Shown: positions 7,723 through 16,778 of the stretch, piece by piece
How the letters are laid out: every line of letters starts with the position of its first letter
Position numbering within the stretch: position 1 is the first letter of the stretch
Source: a bacterium
Lineage (GTDB): Bacteria > Bacteroidota > Ignavibacteria > Kapaibacteriales > UBA961
DNA: 28,798 nucleotides
Reading direction: 5' to 3'
NCBI GenBank assembly: GCA_022844575.1
Contig: JALHLL010000003.1
Location: 5,572 to 34,369 of the forward strand
The notes under the pieces: generated by a model
Databases searched by the model: none
Seen by the model: the letters and a program-made list of their open reading frames with translations, nothing else
What the model was told of the DNA's origin: nothing
Translations under genes and position numbers: made by a program

Positions 7723-7745
7723 CGTTTTAATTCCTTATTTGGTGG

Positions 7746-8756
7746 TTATGTACCCATTGGGGTAATGCCCGTAACGGTCGTGTATTTCATAACAAGGCGT
7801 TTATCGGGGTTTAATCGTTTATAGGCGGAATGCGCCATAAGGGCAGCTTCATGGAAACCGCACAATATCAATTTTAACTTACCTTCATATTCATTAATAT
7901 CACCAATGGCATATATACCCGGCACATCGGTACTATAATCACGCGTATTTACTTTTACGGCATTCTTTTCTATACCCAATCCCCAATCGGCAATTGGTCC
8001 TAATTTGGGCGAAAGCCCAAATAAAGGTAAAAAGAAATCACACTGTACTAACTCGGATTCTCCCGTTTTAGAACTGATTGTTACTGTTTCAAGAGCATTC
8101 TCTCCGTGAAGTTCGGAAATATTCGAGTTTGTAATTATTCGAATTTTACCTGCATTTGCCAGAGAATATGCTTTTTCAACCGAATCAGGCGCAGCGCGAA
8201 ATTCTCCGCTTCTATGCACTAAAGTCAATTCGGAAACTATATCGACTAAATTTAAAGCCCAATCGAGCGCACTATCGCCACCGCCGGCTATTACAACTTT
8301 TTTACCGCGTAATGTTTCGGGTTCACGAACAATATAGTCCAAACCGTTTTGCTCATACTTAGATAAGTTATCCAATTCGGGTTTTCGGGGTTCAAAACAT
8401 CCCAAGCCGGCTGCCAAGCACAAAATGGGGGCTTTAATTATTGTACCGAGTGATGTATGAACAATAAATGAGCCGTCATCCTGTTTTTCAATGGATTCAG
8501 CCCTTTCACCCAAACTGAAAGTCGGGTGAAAAGGTTTAATCTGTTCCATCAAATTATGTATCAGGTCGCCTGCTAAAACAGAAGGGTGACCCGGTATATC
8601 GTAAATCGGTTTTTTAGGATAAATTTCAGCGCATTGGCCGCCAGGAATCGGCAGATAATCAACCAAATGACATTTTAATTTCAATAAACCCGCTTCAAAA
8701 ACCGCAAACAGCCCTACCGGTCCTGCACCTATAATACATATATCCGTTTCAATCAT
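7746..8756 (-). CDS. Ferredoxin--NADP(+) reductase, YumC/thioredoxin-reductase type
   Basis: A 336-residue flavoprotein. The FAD-binding Rossmann motif GAGPVGLF is at residues 10-17, and the NADPH-binding GGGDSA at 158-163 is followed by 'HRSGEFRA'. 'GIYAIGDIN' near residue 280 is the C-terminal FAD contact. The redox CxxC of thioredoxin reductase is absent, which together with 'PIPGGQCAEIYPKKPIYDIPG' is typical of the homodimeric ferredoxin-NADP reductases of Chlorobi and Firmicutes. It passes electrons between ferredoxin and NADP(H). It lies 16 bp after queA and 23 bp before the M32 gene, so co-transcription is likely, though no functional link between the three is apparent. Confidence 0.9.
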   Translation of the reverse strand: MIETDICIIGAGPVGLFAVFEAGLLKLKCHLVDYLPIPGGQCAEIYPKKPIYDIPGHPSVLAGDLIHNLMEQIKPFHPTFSLGERAESIEKQDDGSFIVHTSLGTIIKAPILCLAAGLGCFEPRKPELDNLSKYEQNGLDYIVREPETLRGKKVVIAGGGDSALDWALNLVDIVSELTLVHRSGEFRAAPDSVEKAYSLANAGKIRIITNSNISELHGENALETVTISSKTGESELVQCDFFLPLFGLSPKLGPIADWGLGIEKNAVKVNTRDYSTDVPGIYAIGDINEYEGKLKLILCGFHEAALMAHSAYKRLNPDKRLVMKYTTVTGITPMGT

Positions 8757-8772
8757 ATTTCACTCTCGGTGA

Positions 8773-9816
8773 TTATATAATTAGCATGGCATCGCCATAA
8801 GCAAACATGCGATAATCACCTTTCATTGCGCGTTTATACCCTTTCAAAATCAAGTCTTTACCCGCAAAAGCGGCGGTCATGAGTAATGAGGGTGTCGCCG
8901 GCGGATGAAAATTGGTCAATAAACGATTTGTCACCTTAAAGTCAAAAGGAGGATAAATGAATTTATCAGTCCAACCTTTGTTCGGTTTAATCGCATTCGT
9001 CGTCAATACGCTTGTTTCCAATGCTCTTGTCACACTGCATCCGGTTGCATAGATATTTTTACGTGCTTTTAAGGACTTATTCACTATTTCGGATGCTTCG
9101 CGAGTAATTTCAAAGTATTCGCTGTACATACGGTGTTTCGTCAAATCCTCAACTTCAATACTTTCAAAAACACCCTGACCGATATTCATTGTAAGATTAG
9201 CAATACGCACTCCTTTATCTTGCAATGCTTGCAGCATATCTTTAGTAAAATGTAAGCCGGCAGATGGAGGTGCAATCGAGGCAGTTTTTTCCGGATTGGC
9301 AAAAACACATTGATACGTTTCCTTATCCAATTCGGTAGGGTCACGTTTGATGTAAGCAGGTAAGGGCATCTGCCCGATTCTTTCAATCACTTTGTATAAG
9401 TCTCCATCATAGCTGAAACGTACCGTTCTGCCACGTGAGGTCGTATTATCTATAACCTCGCAATAGAACTTACCATTATCAAAATAGATTTTGTTTCCGA
9501 TACGTACTTTTCTTGCGGGTTCAACAAGAACATCCCAAATGCGTTCCTGTTTTTTCAATTCACGTAGGAGCATCACCTCAATTCGAGCATTCGTTTTTTC
9601 TTTCTTACCAAACACTCTTGCCGGAAAAACCTTTGTGTCGTTTACAACAAGGCAATCACCTTTATTAAAAAATTTGATGATGTCGGAGAATTTCATGTCT
9701 TCGATTTCACCGTTAGCACGGTTTAGTACCATGAGGTTTGCCGAATCGCGCGGATCGGCTGGAAATTTAGCAACTGCCGTCTTGGGAACGGTATAGCGAA
9801 ATTCTGAAAGCTTCAT
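8773..9816 (-). CDS. queA: S-adenosylmethionine:tRNA ribosyltransferase-isomerase
   Basis: 347 residues, the usual QueA length. It has the N-terminal 'MKLSEFRYTVPKTAVAKFPA' pattern, 'DPRDSANLMVL', 'LVVNDTKVFPARV', 'APPSAGLHFT' and C-terminal 'NFHPPATPSLLM', all conserved in this family. The enzyme transfers and rearranges the ribose of S-adenosylmethionine onto preQ1 in tRNA to make epoxyqueuosine, the penultimate step of queuosine synthesis. The start has an AAGG-type ribosome site about 9 bp upstream. It heads a leftward run and is divergent from uvrB across 226 bp. Confidence 0.97.
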   Translation of the reverse strand: MKLSEFRYTVPKTAVAKFPADPRDSANLMVLNRANGEIEDMKFSDIIKFFNKGDCLVVNDTKVFPARVFGKKEKTNARIEVMLLRELKKQERIWDVLVEPARKVRIGNKIYFDNGKFYCEVIDNTTSRGRTVRFSYDGDLYKVIERIGQMPLPAYIKRDPTELDKETYQCVFANPEKTASIAPPSAGLHFTKDMLQALQDKGVRIANLTMNIGQGVFESIEVEDLTKHRMYSEYFEITREASEIVNKSLKARKNIYATGCSVTRALETSVLTTNAIKPNKGWTDKFIYPPFDFKVTNRLLTNFHPPATPSLLMTAAFAGKDLILKGYKRAMKGDYRMFAYGDAMLII

Positions 9817-9963
9817 TTCAGACCTTCTGCAAATTTGTGAGTAATATACTGTTCATCAAATGAAAACAAATTCGGAATTTGCAGCATGAATATGCTTTTG
9901 ACAAAGGCGTTCTTCGAATGGTACCTAATCTTGTCACTCCGAAAAAAGATTACAAAATTACGG

Positions 9964-9983
9964 TGACATGGGGGGCTATGTCA
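9964..9983. promoter_or_regulatory. Inverted repeat in the queA-uvrB divergent region
   Basis: TGACAT (9964-9969) and ATGTCA (9978-9983) form a perfect 6-bp inverted repeat around GGGGGGCT. The region lies between two divergent genes, so this may be an operator. No known box is recognised. Confidence 0.3.
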
Positions 9984-9992
9984 ATTATTTTT

Positions 9993-10009
9993 CCAAAATT
10001 ATCTTTTGG
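9993..10009. promoter_or_regulatory. Second inverted repeat just upstream of uvrB
   Basis: CCAAAA (9993-9998) and TTTTGG (10004-10009) flank TTATC, 33 bp before the preferred uvrB ATG. A damage-response operator is conceivable, but this is inference from symmetry and position. Confidence 0.3.
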
Positions 10010-10042
10010 TAAACGCTTTTTTATTTGAGATATTGTAGATAT

Positions 10043-12073
10043 ATGCCTCATAGATTTCACCTTGAAAGCAATTATCAGCCTGCGGGCGATCAGCCCAAAG
10101 CCATAGCGGAACTGGTGGAGGGCTTACATCGCGGCGATAGATATCAGACCTTGCTCGGCGTAACGGGTAGTGGAAAAACCTTCACTATATCGAATGTAGT
10201 GGAACAAGTTCAAAAACCTACACTCGTTATTTCGCCCAACAAAACATTGGCGGCACAACTTTATGCGGAGTTCAAACAGTTCTTCCCTCAAAACTCCGTT
10301 GAGTTTTTTATAAGCTATTACGATTATTATCAACCGGAAGCATATGTGCCCTCTTCCGATACTTTTATCGAAAAGGACTTTGCCATCAATGATGAGATTG
10401 ATCGTTTGCGACTAAAAGCTACAAGCTCATTGGTGGAAGGTAGGCGTGATGCCATCGTTATTGCATCGGTAAGTTGTATTTACGGTATCGGCACAAGAGA
10501 ATCATTTGCAGCTATGCTTTTTACTCTTAGGGTCGGGATGAAGATTACACGAAAAGAAATAATAACCCGACTTGCCGATATGTTTTACACTCGAAATGAT
10601 TTTGAATTCGGTCGTGGTTGTTTTCGCGTGCGTGGAGACACCATAGATGTAATGCCGGCATTTGAAGAAGCGCAAGCATTGCGTATAGAACTTTTCGGCG
10701 ACGAAGTGGATGGTCTTTCATGGATTTGGGCGGTTGACGGCAAGAAAAATGAAAAAGCGGAATCCGCGACTCTTTATCCGGCACGACAATTTGTTTCTAC
10801 CAAAACGCAATTGAACGAAGCCCTTATTCTTATTCGTGAAGAGTTACGAGAAAGATTGCGCGTTCTCCATGCCGAAGGTAAATTACTGGAGGCACAACGA
10901 TTGGAGCAACGTACCTTATTTGATTTGGATATGTTGAAGGAAGTAGGATATTGTTCCGGTGTTGAAAATTACTCGATGCACTTATCCGGCAGAAAACTGG
11001 GAGAAAGACCCGCCTGTTTGCTTGATTATTTTCCTGAAGATTATTTATTGGTTATTGATGAAAGCCACGTAACGATACCACAACTAAGAGCTATGTATAA
11101 TGGCGATAAAAAAAGGAAAATGACCCTTGTGGAACATGGTTTCCGTTTGCCTTCCGCTATGGAGAATCGTCCGCAAAAGTTTGAAGAAATAGAAAAAATG
11201 ATCAATCAGGTTATTTATGTTTCAGCTACTCCGGGTGATTTTGAACTGGAACAAAGCGGTGGTGTCGTCGTGGAACAAGTAATTCGTCCGACGGGATTAT
11301 TAGACCCCATAATGGAAGTAAGACCCGTAAAAAATCAAATTGACGATTTGATACATGAGATACGGATAAGAGCAGAAAAGAATGAACGTGTACTTGTGAC
11401 AACGCTTACCAAACGTATGGCGGAAGATCTTGCCGATTATCTGAAAAAACTGAATATCAAAGTCGCCTATATCCATTCTGAGGTTGTCGCTTTGGAAAGA
11501 GTTGAGATACTTCGCGATTTACGCCTAGGAGAGTTTGATGTTTTAGTAGGAGTTAACCTATTACGTGAAGGTTTAGATATGCCCGAGGTATCTCTTGTCG
11601 CTATTTTAGATGCCGATAAGGAGGGTTTTTTAAGAAGTGAACGCTCCATTATGCAAGTTTCCGGCAGAACTGCACGTAATTCCGATGGTTTGGTGATACT
11701 ATATGCTGATAGGATAACACGTTCAATGGCGGCTGTTATTGATGTGACAACACGCCGACGTGAAGTACAAATAGCGTATAATGCAGAACATGGCATTACC
11801 CCCAGAACGGTTTACAAATCGCATGAACAAATTTTACAAGGTACTGCCATTGCCGATGTTTCCAAACAACATGAAAAAACGAAAGAAGAATTGCGGGTAG
11901 CTTTAATTCGTAAAGCTGCAGAGCCCGCGTTAAAATATATGGGTAAAGAGCAAAGAGGCGATTTAATTGACCAGCTAAGGATGGAAATGAAGAATGCGTC
12001 GTCAGAATTGGATTTTGAACGAGCCGCCGAATTACGCGATGAAATAGAAAAATTGGAATTACTTAATAAATGA
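10043..12073 (+). CDS. uvrB: Excinuclease ABC subunit B
   Basis: UvrB, the damage-verifying helicase of nucleotide excision repair, which receives DNA from UvrA and recruits UvrC. Visible in order: Walker A 'GVTGSGKT', the beta-hairpin 'SYYDYYQPEAYVP', 'ATSSLVEGRRDAIVIASVSCIYG', the DESH Walker B box, 'YVSATPGD', 'GVNLLREGLDMPEV' and 'GRTARN' helicase motifs, and a C-terminal UVR domain ('LDFERAAELRDEIEKLE') that binds UvrC. I prefer ATG 10043 ('MPHRFHLESNYQPAGDQPKA'), giving 676 residues; the longer frame from TTG 10025 adds only six unusual residues. One usually conserved spot differs: 'HSEVVALERVEIL' where most UvrB have 'HSEVDALERVEIL'. It starts a rightward run; GT2 begins 10 bp after its stop. 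Confidence 0.96.
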   Translation: MPHRFHLESNYQPAGDQPKAIAELVEGLHRGDRYQTLLGVTGSGKTFTISNVVEQVQKPTLVISPNKTLAAQLYAEFKQFFPQNSVEFFISYYDYYQPEAYVPSSDTFIEKDFAINDEIDRLRLKATSSLVEGRRDAIVIASVSCIYGIGTRESFAAMLFTLRVGMKITRKEIITRLADMFYTRNDFEFGRGCFRVRGDTIDVMPAFEEAQALRIELFGDEVDGLSWIWAVDGKKNEKAESATLYPARQFVSTKTQLNEALILIREELRERLRVLHAEGKLLEAQRLEQRTLFDLDMLKEVGYCSGVENYSMHLSGRKLGERPACLLDYFPEDYLLVIDESHVTIPQLRAMYNGDKKRKMTLVEHGFRLPSAMENRPQKFEEIEKMINQVIYVSATPGDFELEQSGGVVVEQVIRPTGLLDPIMEVRPVKNQIDDLIHEIRIRAEKNERVLVTTLTKRMAEDLADYLKKLNIKVAYIHSEVVALERVEILRDLRLGEFDVLVGVNLLREGLDMPEVSLVAILDADKEGFLRSERSIMQVSGRTARNSDGLVILYADRITRSMAAVIDVTTRRREVQIAYNAEHGITPRTVYKSHEQILQGTAIADVSKQHEKTKEELRVALIRKAAEPALKYMGKEQRGDLIDQLRMEMKNASSELDFERAAELRDEIEKLELLNK

Positions 12074-12083
12074 TACATCAAGA

Positions 12084-13040
12084 ATGAGATTATCAATCGT
12101 TGTTCCTGTCTATAATGAAGAAGCCATAATTTCACATTTGGTGGAAAGAATGGAAAACCTGCGTCCTATGTTTAAGGAACGTTTCGGTATTATTGCCGAA
12201 GACATAGAGATACTCTATGTTAATGATGGCTCTCGCGATAATTCATTACCCATTTTGCAATCCATGTGCTACATTATTAAAGGAATGCGGGTAATAAATT
12301 TATCGCGGAATCACGGGCATCAGATAGCCATTACTGCCGGTATAGAAACAGCACGTGGTGATGCCGTTGTTGTTATTGACGGCGATTTGCAAGATCCACC
12401 CGAGACAATACCGGAATTATATGCAAAAATGTTAGAAGGGTACGATGTAGTGTATGCCCAAAGAAAAAAGAGAGAAGGCGAAACATTTTTCAAATTATGG
12501 ACGGCAAAACTATTTTATCGTACATTAAAAAAACTGACAAATGTAGATGTACCTCTCGATACGGGTGATTTTCGTATAATGTCACGGCGAGTTGTAGATG
12601 TGTTAAACTCTATGCCGGAAAAACATCGTTTTATTCGCGGTATGATTTCATGGATTGGTTTTAATCAGACGGCATATGAATATGAACGACATGAACGTTT
12701 TGCCGGAAGTACGAAATATACACTTTCGAAAATGTTAAAATTTGCCGTTGACGGTATTACGTCCTTTTCTTCCATTCCATTAAGAATAGCTTCATATTTG
12801 GGTTTATTTATTGCAGTTACGGGTTTTCTCTATGCACTTTATGTTATCTATTTAGCATTATTTACTCATTCAACCGCAGTAGGTTGGTCATCGCTTATGG
12901 TTGTTGTTTTATTACTTGGCGGGGCGCAATTATTATCTCTCGGTCTAATCGGTGAATATCTGGCAAGAATTCATGATGAGTCGAAACAAAGACCATTGTT
13001 TATTATTGAAGATATTTACGAAAGTCCGAAGAACAGATAA
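12084..13040 (+). CDS. GT2 glycosyltransferase, polyprenyl-phosphate type, two TM helices
   Basis: 318 residues. The N-terminal GT-A domain starts 'RLSIVVPVYNEE' and has the nucleotide/metal motif DGD at 99-101 within 'DGDLQDPPE', plus the 'GDFRIMSR' and 'ERFAGSTKYTLSKM' motifs of DPM1/GtrB/YkcC-like enzymes. Two membrane helices follow (about 236-260 and 268-291), with a short cytoplasmic tail. Such enzymes move a sugar from a nucleotide donor to undecaprenyl phosphate at the inner face of the membrane, for later use in surface glycan or lipid decoration. Donor and final product cannot be told from sequence. It follows uvrB by 10 bp. Confidence 0.92.
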   Translation: MRLSIVVPVYNEEAIISHLVERMENLRPMFKERFGIIAEDIEILYVNDGSRDNSLPILQSMCYIIKGMRVINLSRNHGHQIAITAGIETARGDAVVVIDGDLQDPPETIPELYAKMLEGYDVVYAQRKKREGETFFKLWTAKLFYRTLKKLTNVDVPLDTGDFRIMSRRVVDVLNSMPEKHRFIRGMISWIGFNQTAYEYERHERFAGSTKYTLSKMLKFAVDGITSFSSIPLRIASYLGLFIAVTGFLYALYVIYLALFTHSTAVGWSSLMVVVLLLGGAQLLSLGLIGEYLARIHDESKQRPLFIIEDIYESPKNR

Positions 13041-13105
13041 ACCATGAAATGTATTTACGAAAAGAATATCATACAAATATTTAATACACCCGATACATCT
13101 ATACT

Positions 13106-13984
13106 ATGGAATATCCAAATATAAATTCACTCTGGAATTATGGAGACCCCAAAGGGTCGGAAGAACGTTTTTATGATTTATTACAAACAATAGATAAAAG
13201 TGCCGATTCATTGTTTTATGGGGAAGTGTTAACTCAATATGCACGTTCATTGGGATTGCAAAGAAAATTTGATGAGGCTCATACTGTATTAGACGAAGCC
13301 GAACATATTATTAATTCCGAACCGAACAGAGCATTTGTTCGATATTTACTTGAGCGTGGCAGAGTTTTTAATTCATCGAAAACGTCAGGTTCAATTCCAT
13401 TATTTGAACAAGCATATAATCTTGCAACAGAATTGGAGGAAGATTATTATGCTGTAGATGCCGCACATATGTTGGGAATTGTTGAAGAACCCGATAAGGC
13501 ACTTGCATGGAATATAAAAGCCGTAGAAGATGCTGAAAAATCGCCACAGAAAGAACCGAAAAATTGGCTGGGCGCATTATACAATAATATCGGGTGGACA
13601 TTTTTCTCTATGGAGAAATATGAAATTGCTTTGGGTTATTTTGAAAACGATAAAATTTGGTATAGCGAAAGGAATTTGCGCAAACAAGAGCTGATTGCCG
13701 ATTGGTCAATTGCAAAAACAAAAAGGAAACTTGGTAAAACGGAACAAGCATTGATGGCGCAATTAAAAATTGCTCAAATACATAAGCAGGAAGATATGGG
13801 AGAAGATGGCTTTAATACGGAAGAAGTAGCCGAATGTTTATATGAGTTAGGAAGAGCCGAAGAGGCACGACCTTATTTTCAACGTGCCTATACCCTACTC
13901 TCACAAAATGTTTGGTTACCCCATGAGGAACCGGAACGTTTGGAGCGACTTGTCAAGTTAGGAAATTCCGATTCACTTAATTAA
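13106..13984 (+). CDS. TPR-repeat protein
   Basis: A 292-residue soluble protein built mostly of paired helices. TPR-like units are visible around 'ALYNNIGWTFFSMEKYEIALGYFENDK', 'AECLYELGRAEEARPYFQRAYTLL' and an earlier 'QYARSLGLQRKFDEAHTVLDEA'. It probably acts as a cytoplasmic protein-binding scaffold; the partner is unknown. There is no signal peptide. It begins 65 bp after the glycosyltransferase and ends 8 bp before coaE, so it belongs to the same rightward run. No clear Shine-Dalgarno precedes its ATG. Confidence 0.88.
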   Translation: MEYPNINSLWNYGDPKGSEERFYDLLQTIDKSADSLFYGEVLTQYARSLGLQRKFDEAHTVLDEAEHIINSEPNRAFVRYLLERGRVFNSSKTSGSIPLFEQAYNLATELEEDYYAVDAAHMLGIVEEPDKALAWNIKAVEDAEKSPQKEPKNWLGALYNNIGWTFFSMEKYEIALGYFENDKIWYSERNLRKQELIADWSIAKTKRKLGKTEQALMAQLKIAQIHKQEDMGEDGFNTEEVAECLYELGRAEEARPYFQRAYTLLSQNVWLPHEEPERLERLVKLGNSDSLN

Positions 13985-13992
13985 TACGGACA

Positions 13993-14700
13993 ATGTTAAT
14001 GGATACTGTTGAAAACAGGGCTGTATTGATAGGTATAACAGGCGGAATAGGCAGCGGTAAAAGTTCTGCGGCTCATATTCTGAAACAACGCGGATATTCG
14101 GTGATTTCAGCCGATGATGTTGCACGTTTTGTAATGGAGCACGATGAGAATGTACGCTGGCAACTACTTGTCGAATTCGGTGATAGGGTTTATCATAAAA
14201 GCGGTGAACTCAATAGAGAACAAATAGCGGAAATTGTCTTTAATTCAAAAAATAAAGAGAAATTAAAACGCCTGAATGCAATAGTTCATCCGCGAACATT
14301 GGACAAAATATTAGACTTGGCGGAGGGTTTGGAAGAGAAGGGTGAGAAGCATATTTTTATTGAGATAGCATTATTATATGAAGCAGGGCTTGATGATGCT
14401 TTCGATTATATTACTGCTGTTTTTGCACCGCTCGAAACTCGTCTGCAAAGAATTAGAGAGCGTAATCCCGATTGGAGTGAGGAGCATATTCAAGAGCGAA
14501 TAAAAGAACAAGCCGATCAGGGTTGGGTAAAAAATCAATCGGATTTTGTTTTGGATAATTCAGGCGATATGGAACATTTGGAAAAGGCGGTTGATTTCCT
14601 TTTGGCAATAGTGCCTTATTTACCGCCTGTATTTAGTGAAGATGAGAATGAACATTCAGAAAATAATGAACCGGCTGATGAGAGCGAGGAAGAGGAATGA
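13993..14700 (+). CDS. coaE: Dephospho-CoA kinase with acidic C-terminal tail
   Basis: 235 residues. The P-loop GGIGSGKS is at 17-24, followed by 'SADDVARFV', 'NRE', 'LNAIVHP' and the lid segment 'RNPDWSEEHIQERIKEQ'. It catalyses ATP-dependent phosphorylation of dephospho-CoA, the last step of coenzyme A synthesis. The family is usually about 200 residues; here the last ~25 are an acidic extension (about 213-235) rich in Glu and Asp, probably disordered. ATG 13999 is an alternative start. Its TGA overlaps the pssA start as ATGA, so the two are probably translationally coupled. Confidence 0.95.
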   Translation: MLMDTVENRAVLIGITGGIGSGKSSAAHILKQRGYSVISADDVARFVMEHDENVRWQLLVEFGDRVYHKSGELNREQIAEIVFNSKNKEKLKRLNAIVHPRTLDKILDLAEGLEEKGEKHIFIEIALLYEAGLDDAFDYITAVFAPLETRLQRIRERNPDWSEEHIQERIKEQADQGWVKNQSDFVLDNSGDMEHLEKAVDFLLAIVPYLPPVFSEDENEHSENNEPADESEEEE

Positions 14701-15425
14701 GGATTTCCCGTTCTATAGTACCTAATTTATTTACGCTTGCAAATGTTTTCTGCGGATTCAGTGCTATTATTGCGACTGCGGACGGAAAATTTAATGAAGC
14801 AGGTTTTTATATATTGTTTGCCGGTATATTCGACGCTTTGGATGGATTTGTTGCACGACTCACTCGCTCGGCATCTCCATTAGGCGTGCAACTCGATTCA
14901 TTGTGCGATGCCGTCAGTTTCGGTATTGCTCCCTCTTTTTTACTCTATGAAGTCTGTCTGAAAAATGTTCACCCTTTCGGTATTTTACTTGCATCCTTAC
15001 CGGCTCTGGCAGGTGTTTTCCGACTTGCACGTTTTAATGTTGAATTAACCTCATTGGAGGACAAACAGTATTTTACAGGCATGCCAATTCCCGCAGGAGC
15101 ATTAACTCTTATCTCTTATATACTTTTTTTCGGTTCGGGTCAATACTGGGCATTATTCAGTACGGAATATGATGCTGCACTTGTAAGTATAATCGTATCA
15201 CTTATTATGGTAAGTAGAATAAAGTATGACAACTTACCAAGACCCTCAACCAAAGCTATAAAAGAAAATCCGATTAAATTTGCAATTTTTATTCTTGCAG
15301 TTATACTTATCATATCTACACAAGGAACCGGTTTATTCCCCTTCATGATATTTTACATTATTAGTGGAATAATTCGTTATTTTATTATCGGAAAGGCAAC
15401 AAAGAAAGTATCAAAAGCAAAATAA
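14697..15425 (+). CDS. pssA: CDP-diacylglycerol--serine O-phosphatidyltransferase
   Basis: A 242-residue multi-pass inner-membrane protein. The CDP-alcohol phosphatidyltransferase signature is complete: D46, D49-G50, A53-R54, G63, D67 and D71 ('FDALDGFVAR' then 'GVQLDSLCDAVSFG'). It joins CDP-diacylglycerol and L-serine to make phosphatidylserine, the precursor of phosphatidylethanolamine. The N-terminal 'IVPNLFTLANVFCGF' is typical of PssA rather than PgsA. The ATG overlaps the coaE stop by 4 bp. Convergent with the DUF2238 gene, with only 36 bp between stops. Confidence 0.94.
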   Translation: MRISRSIVPNLFTLANVFCGFSAIIATADGKFNEAGFYILFAGIFDALDGFVARLTRSASPLGVQLDSLCDAVSFGIAPSFLLYEVCLKNVHPFGILLASLPALAGVFRLARFNVELTSLEDKQYFTGMPIPAGALTLISYILFFGSGQYWALFSTEYDAALVSIIVSLIMVSRIKYDNLPRPSTKAIKENPIKFAIFILAVILIISTQGTGLFPFMIFYIISGIIRYFIIGKATKKVSKAK

Positions 15426-15461
15426 AATCAAAGTTCGCTATTTCATACTTTATCTGTTAAC

Positions 15462-16127
15462 TTAAGCTGAATGAAGGTTCTTTTTTCTTAACATTTTCCT
15501 TGTAAAGGATACGATAATAAGAATTAGTATTGCTACAATAGCCCCGATACTTGCCAGAGCCATATCCCTATAACCATCCCATATATCACCCTGCAAACCA
15601 ACAAAAGGGTCATACTCCTCCGGCGGTAATGTCCAAGCTGTTGCGGCTTCAATTATTTCATAAACTGCACTATACGATATAATAAACTCGACGGGTAATA
15701 TGTACCACCACAATGGTCTGAACGTAGAATAACGCCTTAATAATTCATGGATTGGGTAAGCAAAAAAAACTCCGAAAAGGAAATGCACCAAACGGTCATA
15801 TACATTAGGTCTTTGAAAATGGAACTGTTGAGACATCCAATAACCAAGTGACACATTTGAATAGCTTTGATTTGCACCTACGGCATGCAAGCACATAAAT
15901 ATTGTAATAAACAAATAGCTCATATTCGATAAAGGATACTTTTTGTAAGTACCAATCAGAACCGCAACAATTCCGAACACAAGATAATTATCCAGCCACC
16001 ATTGAGGTCGCCAAACAGGATTCACAGCATAATAGCCCCAAAAAACGGCATAAAATAAACAGAGGAAGATCAGAGTTCTATTTCTTAAGAAATTATTCTC
16101 TAACGGACGAAGTGTTTCGGACAGCAT
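15462..16127 (-). CDS. DUF2238 (YjdF-like) integral membrane protein
   Basis: 221 residues with about six hydrophobic segments. The conserved pattern of the DUF2238/YjdF family is visible: 'HAVGANQSYSNVSLG', 'RPNVYDRLVHFLFGVFFAYP', 'SAVYEIIEAATAW' and 'GLQGDIWDGYRDMALASIGA'. It is an inner-membrane protein of unknown function; conserved His, Asp and Glu in membrane segments suggest ligand or metal binding, which is inference. Transcribed convergently to pssA. Confidence 0.88.
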   Translation of the reverse strand: MLSETLRPLENNFLRNRTLIFLCLFYAVFWGYYAVNPVWRPQWWLDNYLVFGIVAVLIGTYKKYPLSNMSYLFITIFMCLHAVGANQSYSNVSLGYWMSQQFHFQRPNVYDRLVHFLFGVFFAYPIHELLRRYSTFRPLWWYILPVEFIISYSAVYEIIEAATAWTLPPEEYDPFVGLQGDIWDGYRDMALASIGAIVAILILIIVSFTRKMLRKKNLHSA

Positions 16128-16778
16128 ATATAGTTATTGATATGGAACACATTCAAAATTAAAATAGAAAAGATGTTATATCTCATAACAAAAGAATTAA
16201 TTTTTGCACATTCTTATCTTTTCGCGTTGGAAACAAGCGTTTAGCATCAAACCCGTGTACATACAATACCGATATGGTCATCGTTTTATTTGTTGTACAA
16301 CATATTTACTTAAGATAGTGCAAGGGACCTAGTATTGCATATGCCATTAGAAATAGTTCGAAAGGACTAAGGAATGCTATAATAAGTGAGAGGATGATAA
16401 GAAATATATTCAGAGTATCTACAGATTTGCTTTTCATAAAGAAAAATCATTGTGCTTCGGATGTGGTCATTTCCAGAGATAGCCTCGGTTTTAGTCTACA
16501 TAAAGCCATGTAAGGTTTTTGTATGGGTATGGCAAATGCCTCATATGAATCTTTTTTAGTTTTAACAATCAAATCTAACAACGTGTCTCATTGTCTGACC
16601 TTGGTACTCTTCAATCATACGAGGGGAAAGCCACACTACATGATGACGGAAAACGTTTCAATGTGAAGGGGACTTATTCATAACAAACACAGGATATGCG
16701 CATCACAATCTTTTTAAACATATCATAGACATTATGATATTGTAGTCCGTGTAGTTTCGTACTCTACTATTATACTTT
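16128..16778. other. 651-bp intergenic region with gene remnants
   Basis: No intact gene of normal size is seen. It holds a 43-codon membrane-protein fragment on the minus strand (16306-16437). On the plus strand there is a short in-frame stretch that reads like a protein C-terminus ('LGTLQSYEGKATL', then 'DDGKRFNVKGTYS' and a stop, within about 16590-16683). These look like leftovers of decayed genes. The photolyase promoter should lie in the last ~100 bp. Confidence 0.5.
16306..16437 (-). pseudogene. 43-residue membrane protein fragment
   Basis: A short ORF, ATG at 16437 to TAA at 16306. It encodes a hydrophilic start, then 'LNIFLIILSLIIAFLSPFEL' and 'LMAYAILGPLHYLK'. The segment 'LSPFELF..AYAxLGPLHYL' resembles, from memory, the N-terminus of longer Bacteroidota multi-pass membrane proteins. 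Here the frame stops right after it, so I read it as the 5' remnant of a truncated gene. A genuine small membrane protein is the alternative. Confidence 0.45.

Noticed and set aside
10025..10042. TTG start for uvrB
   Set aside because: It adds six residues not typical of UvrB; ATG 10043 gives the standard 'MPHRFHLES' type N-terminus.
11467..12135. Two minus-strand ORFs opposite uvrB
   Set aside because: They are antisense shadows of conserved UvrB coding sequence.
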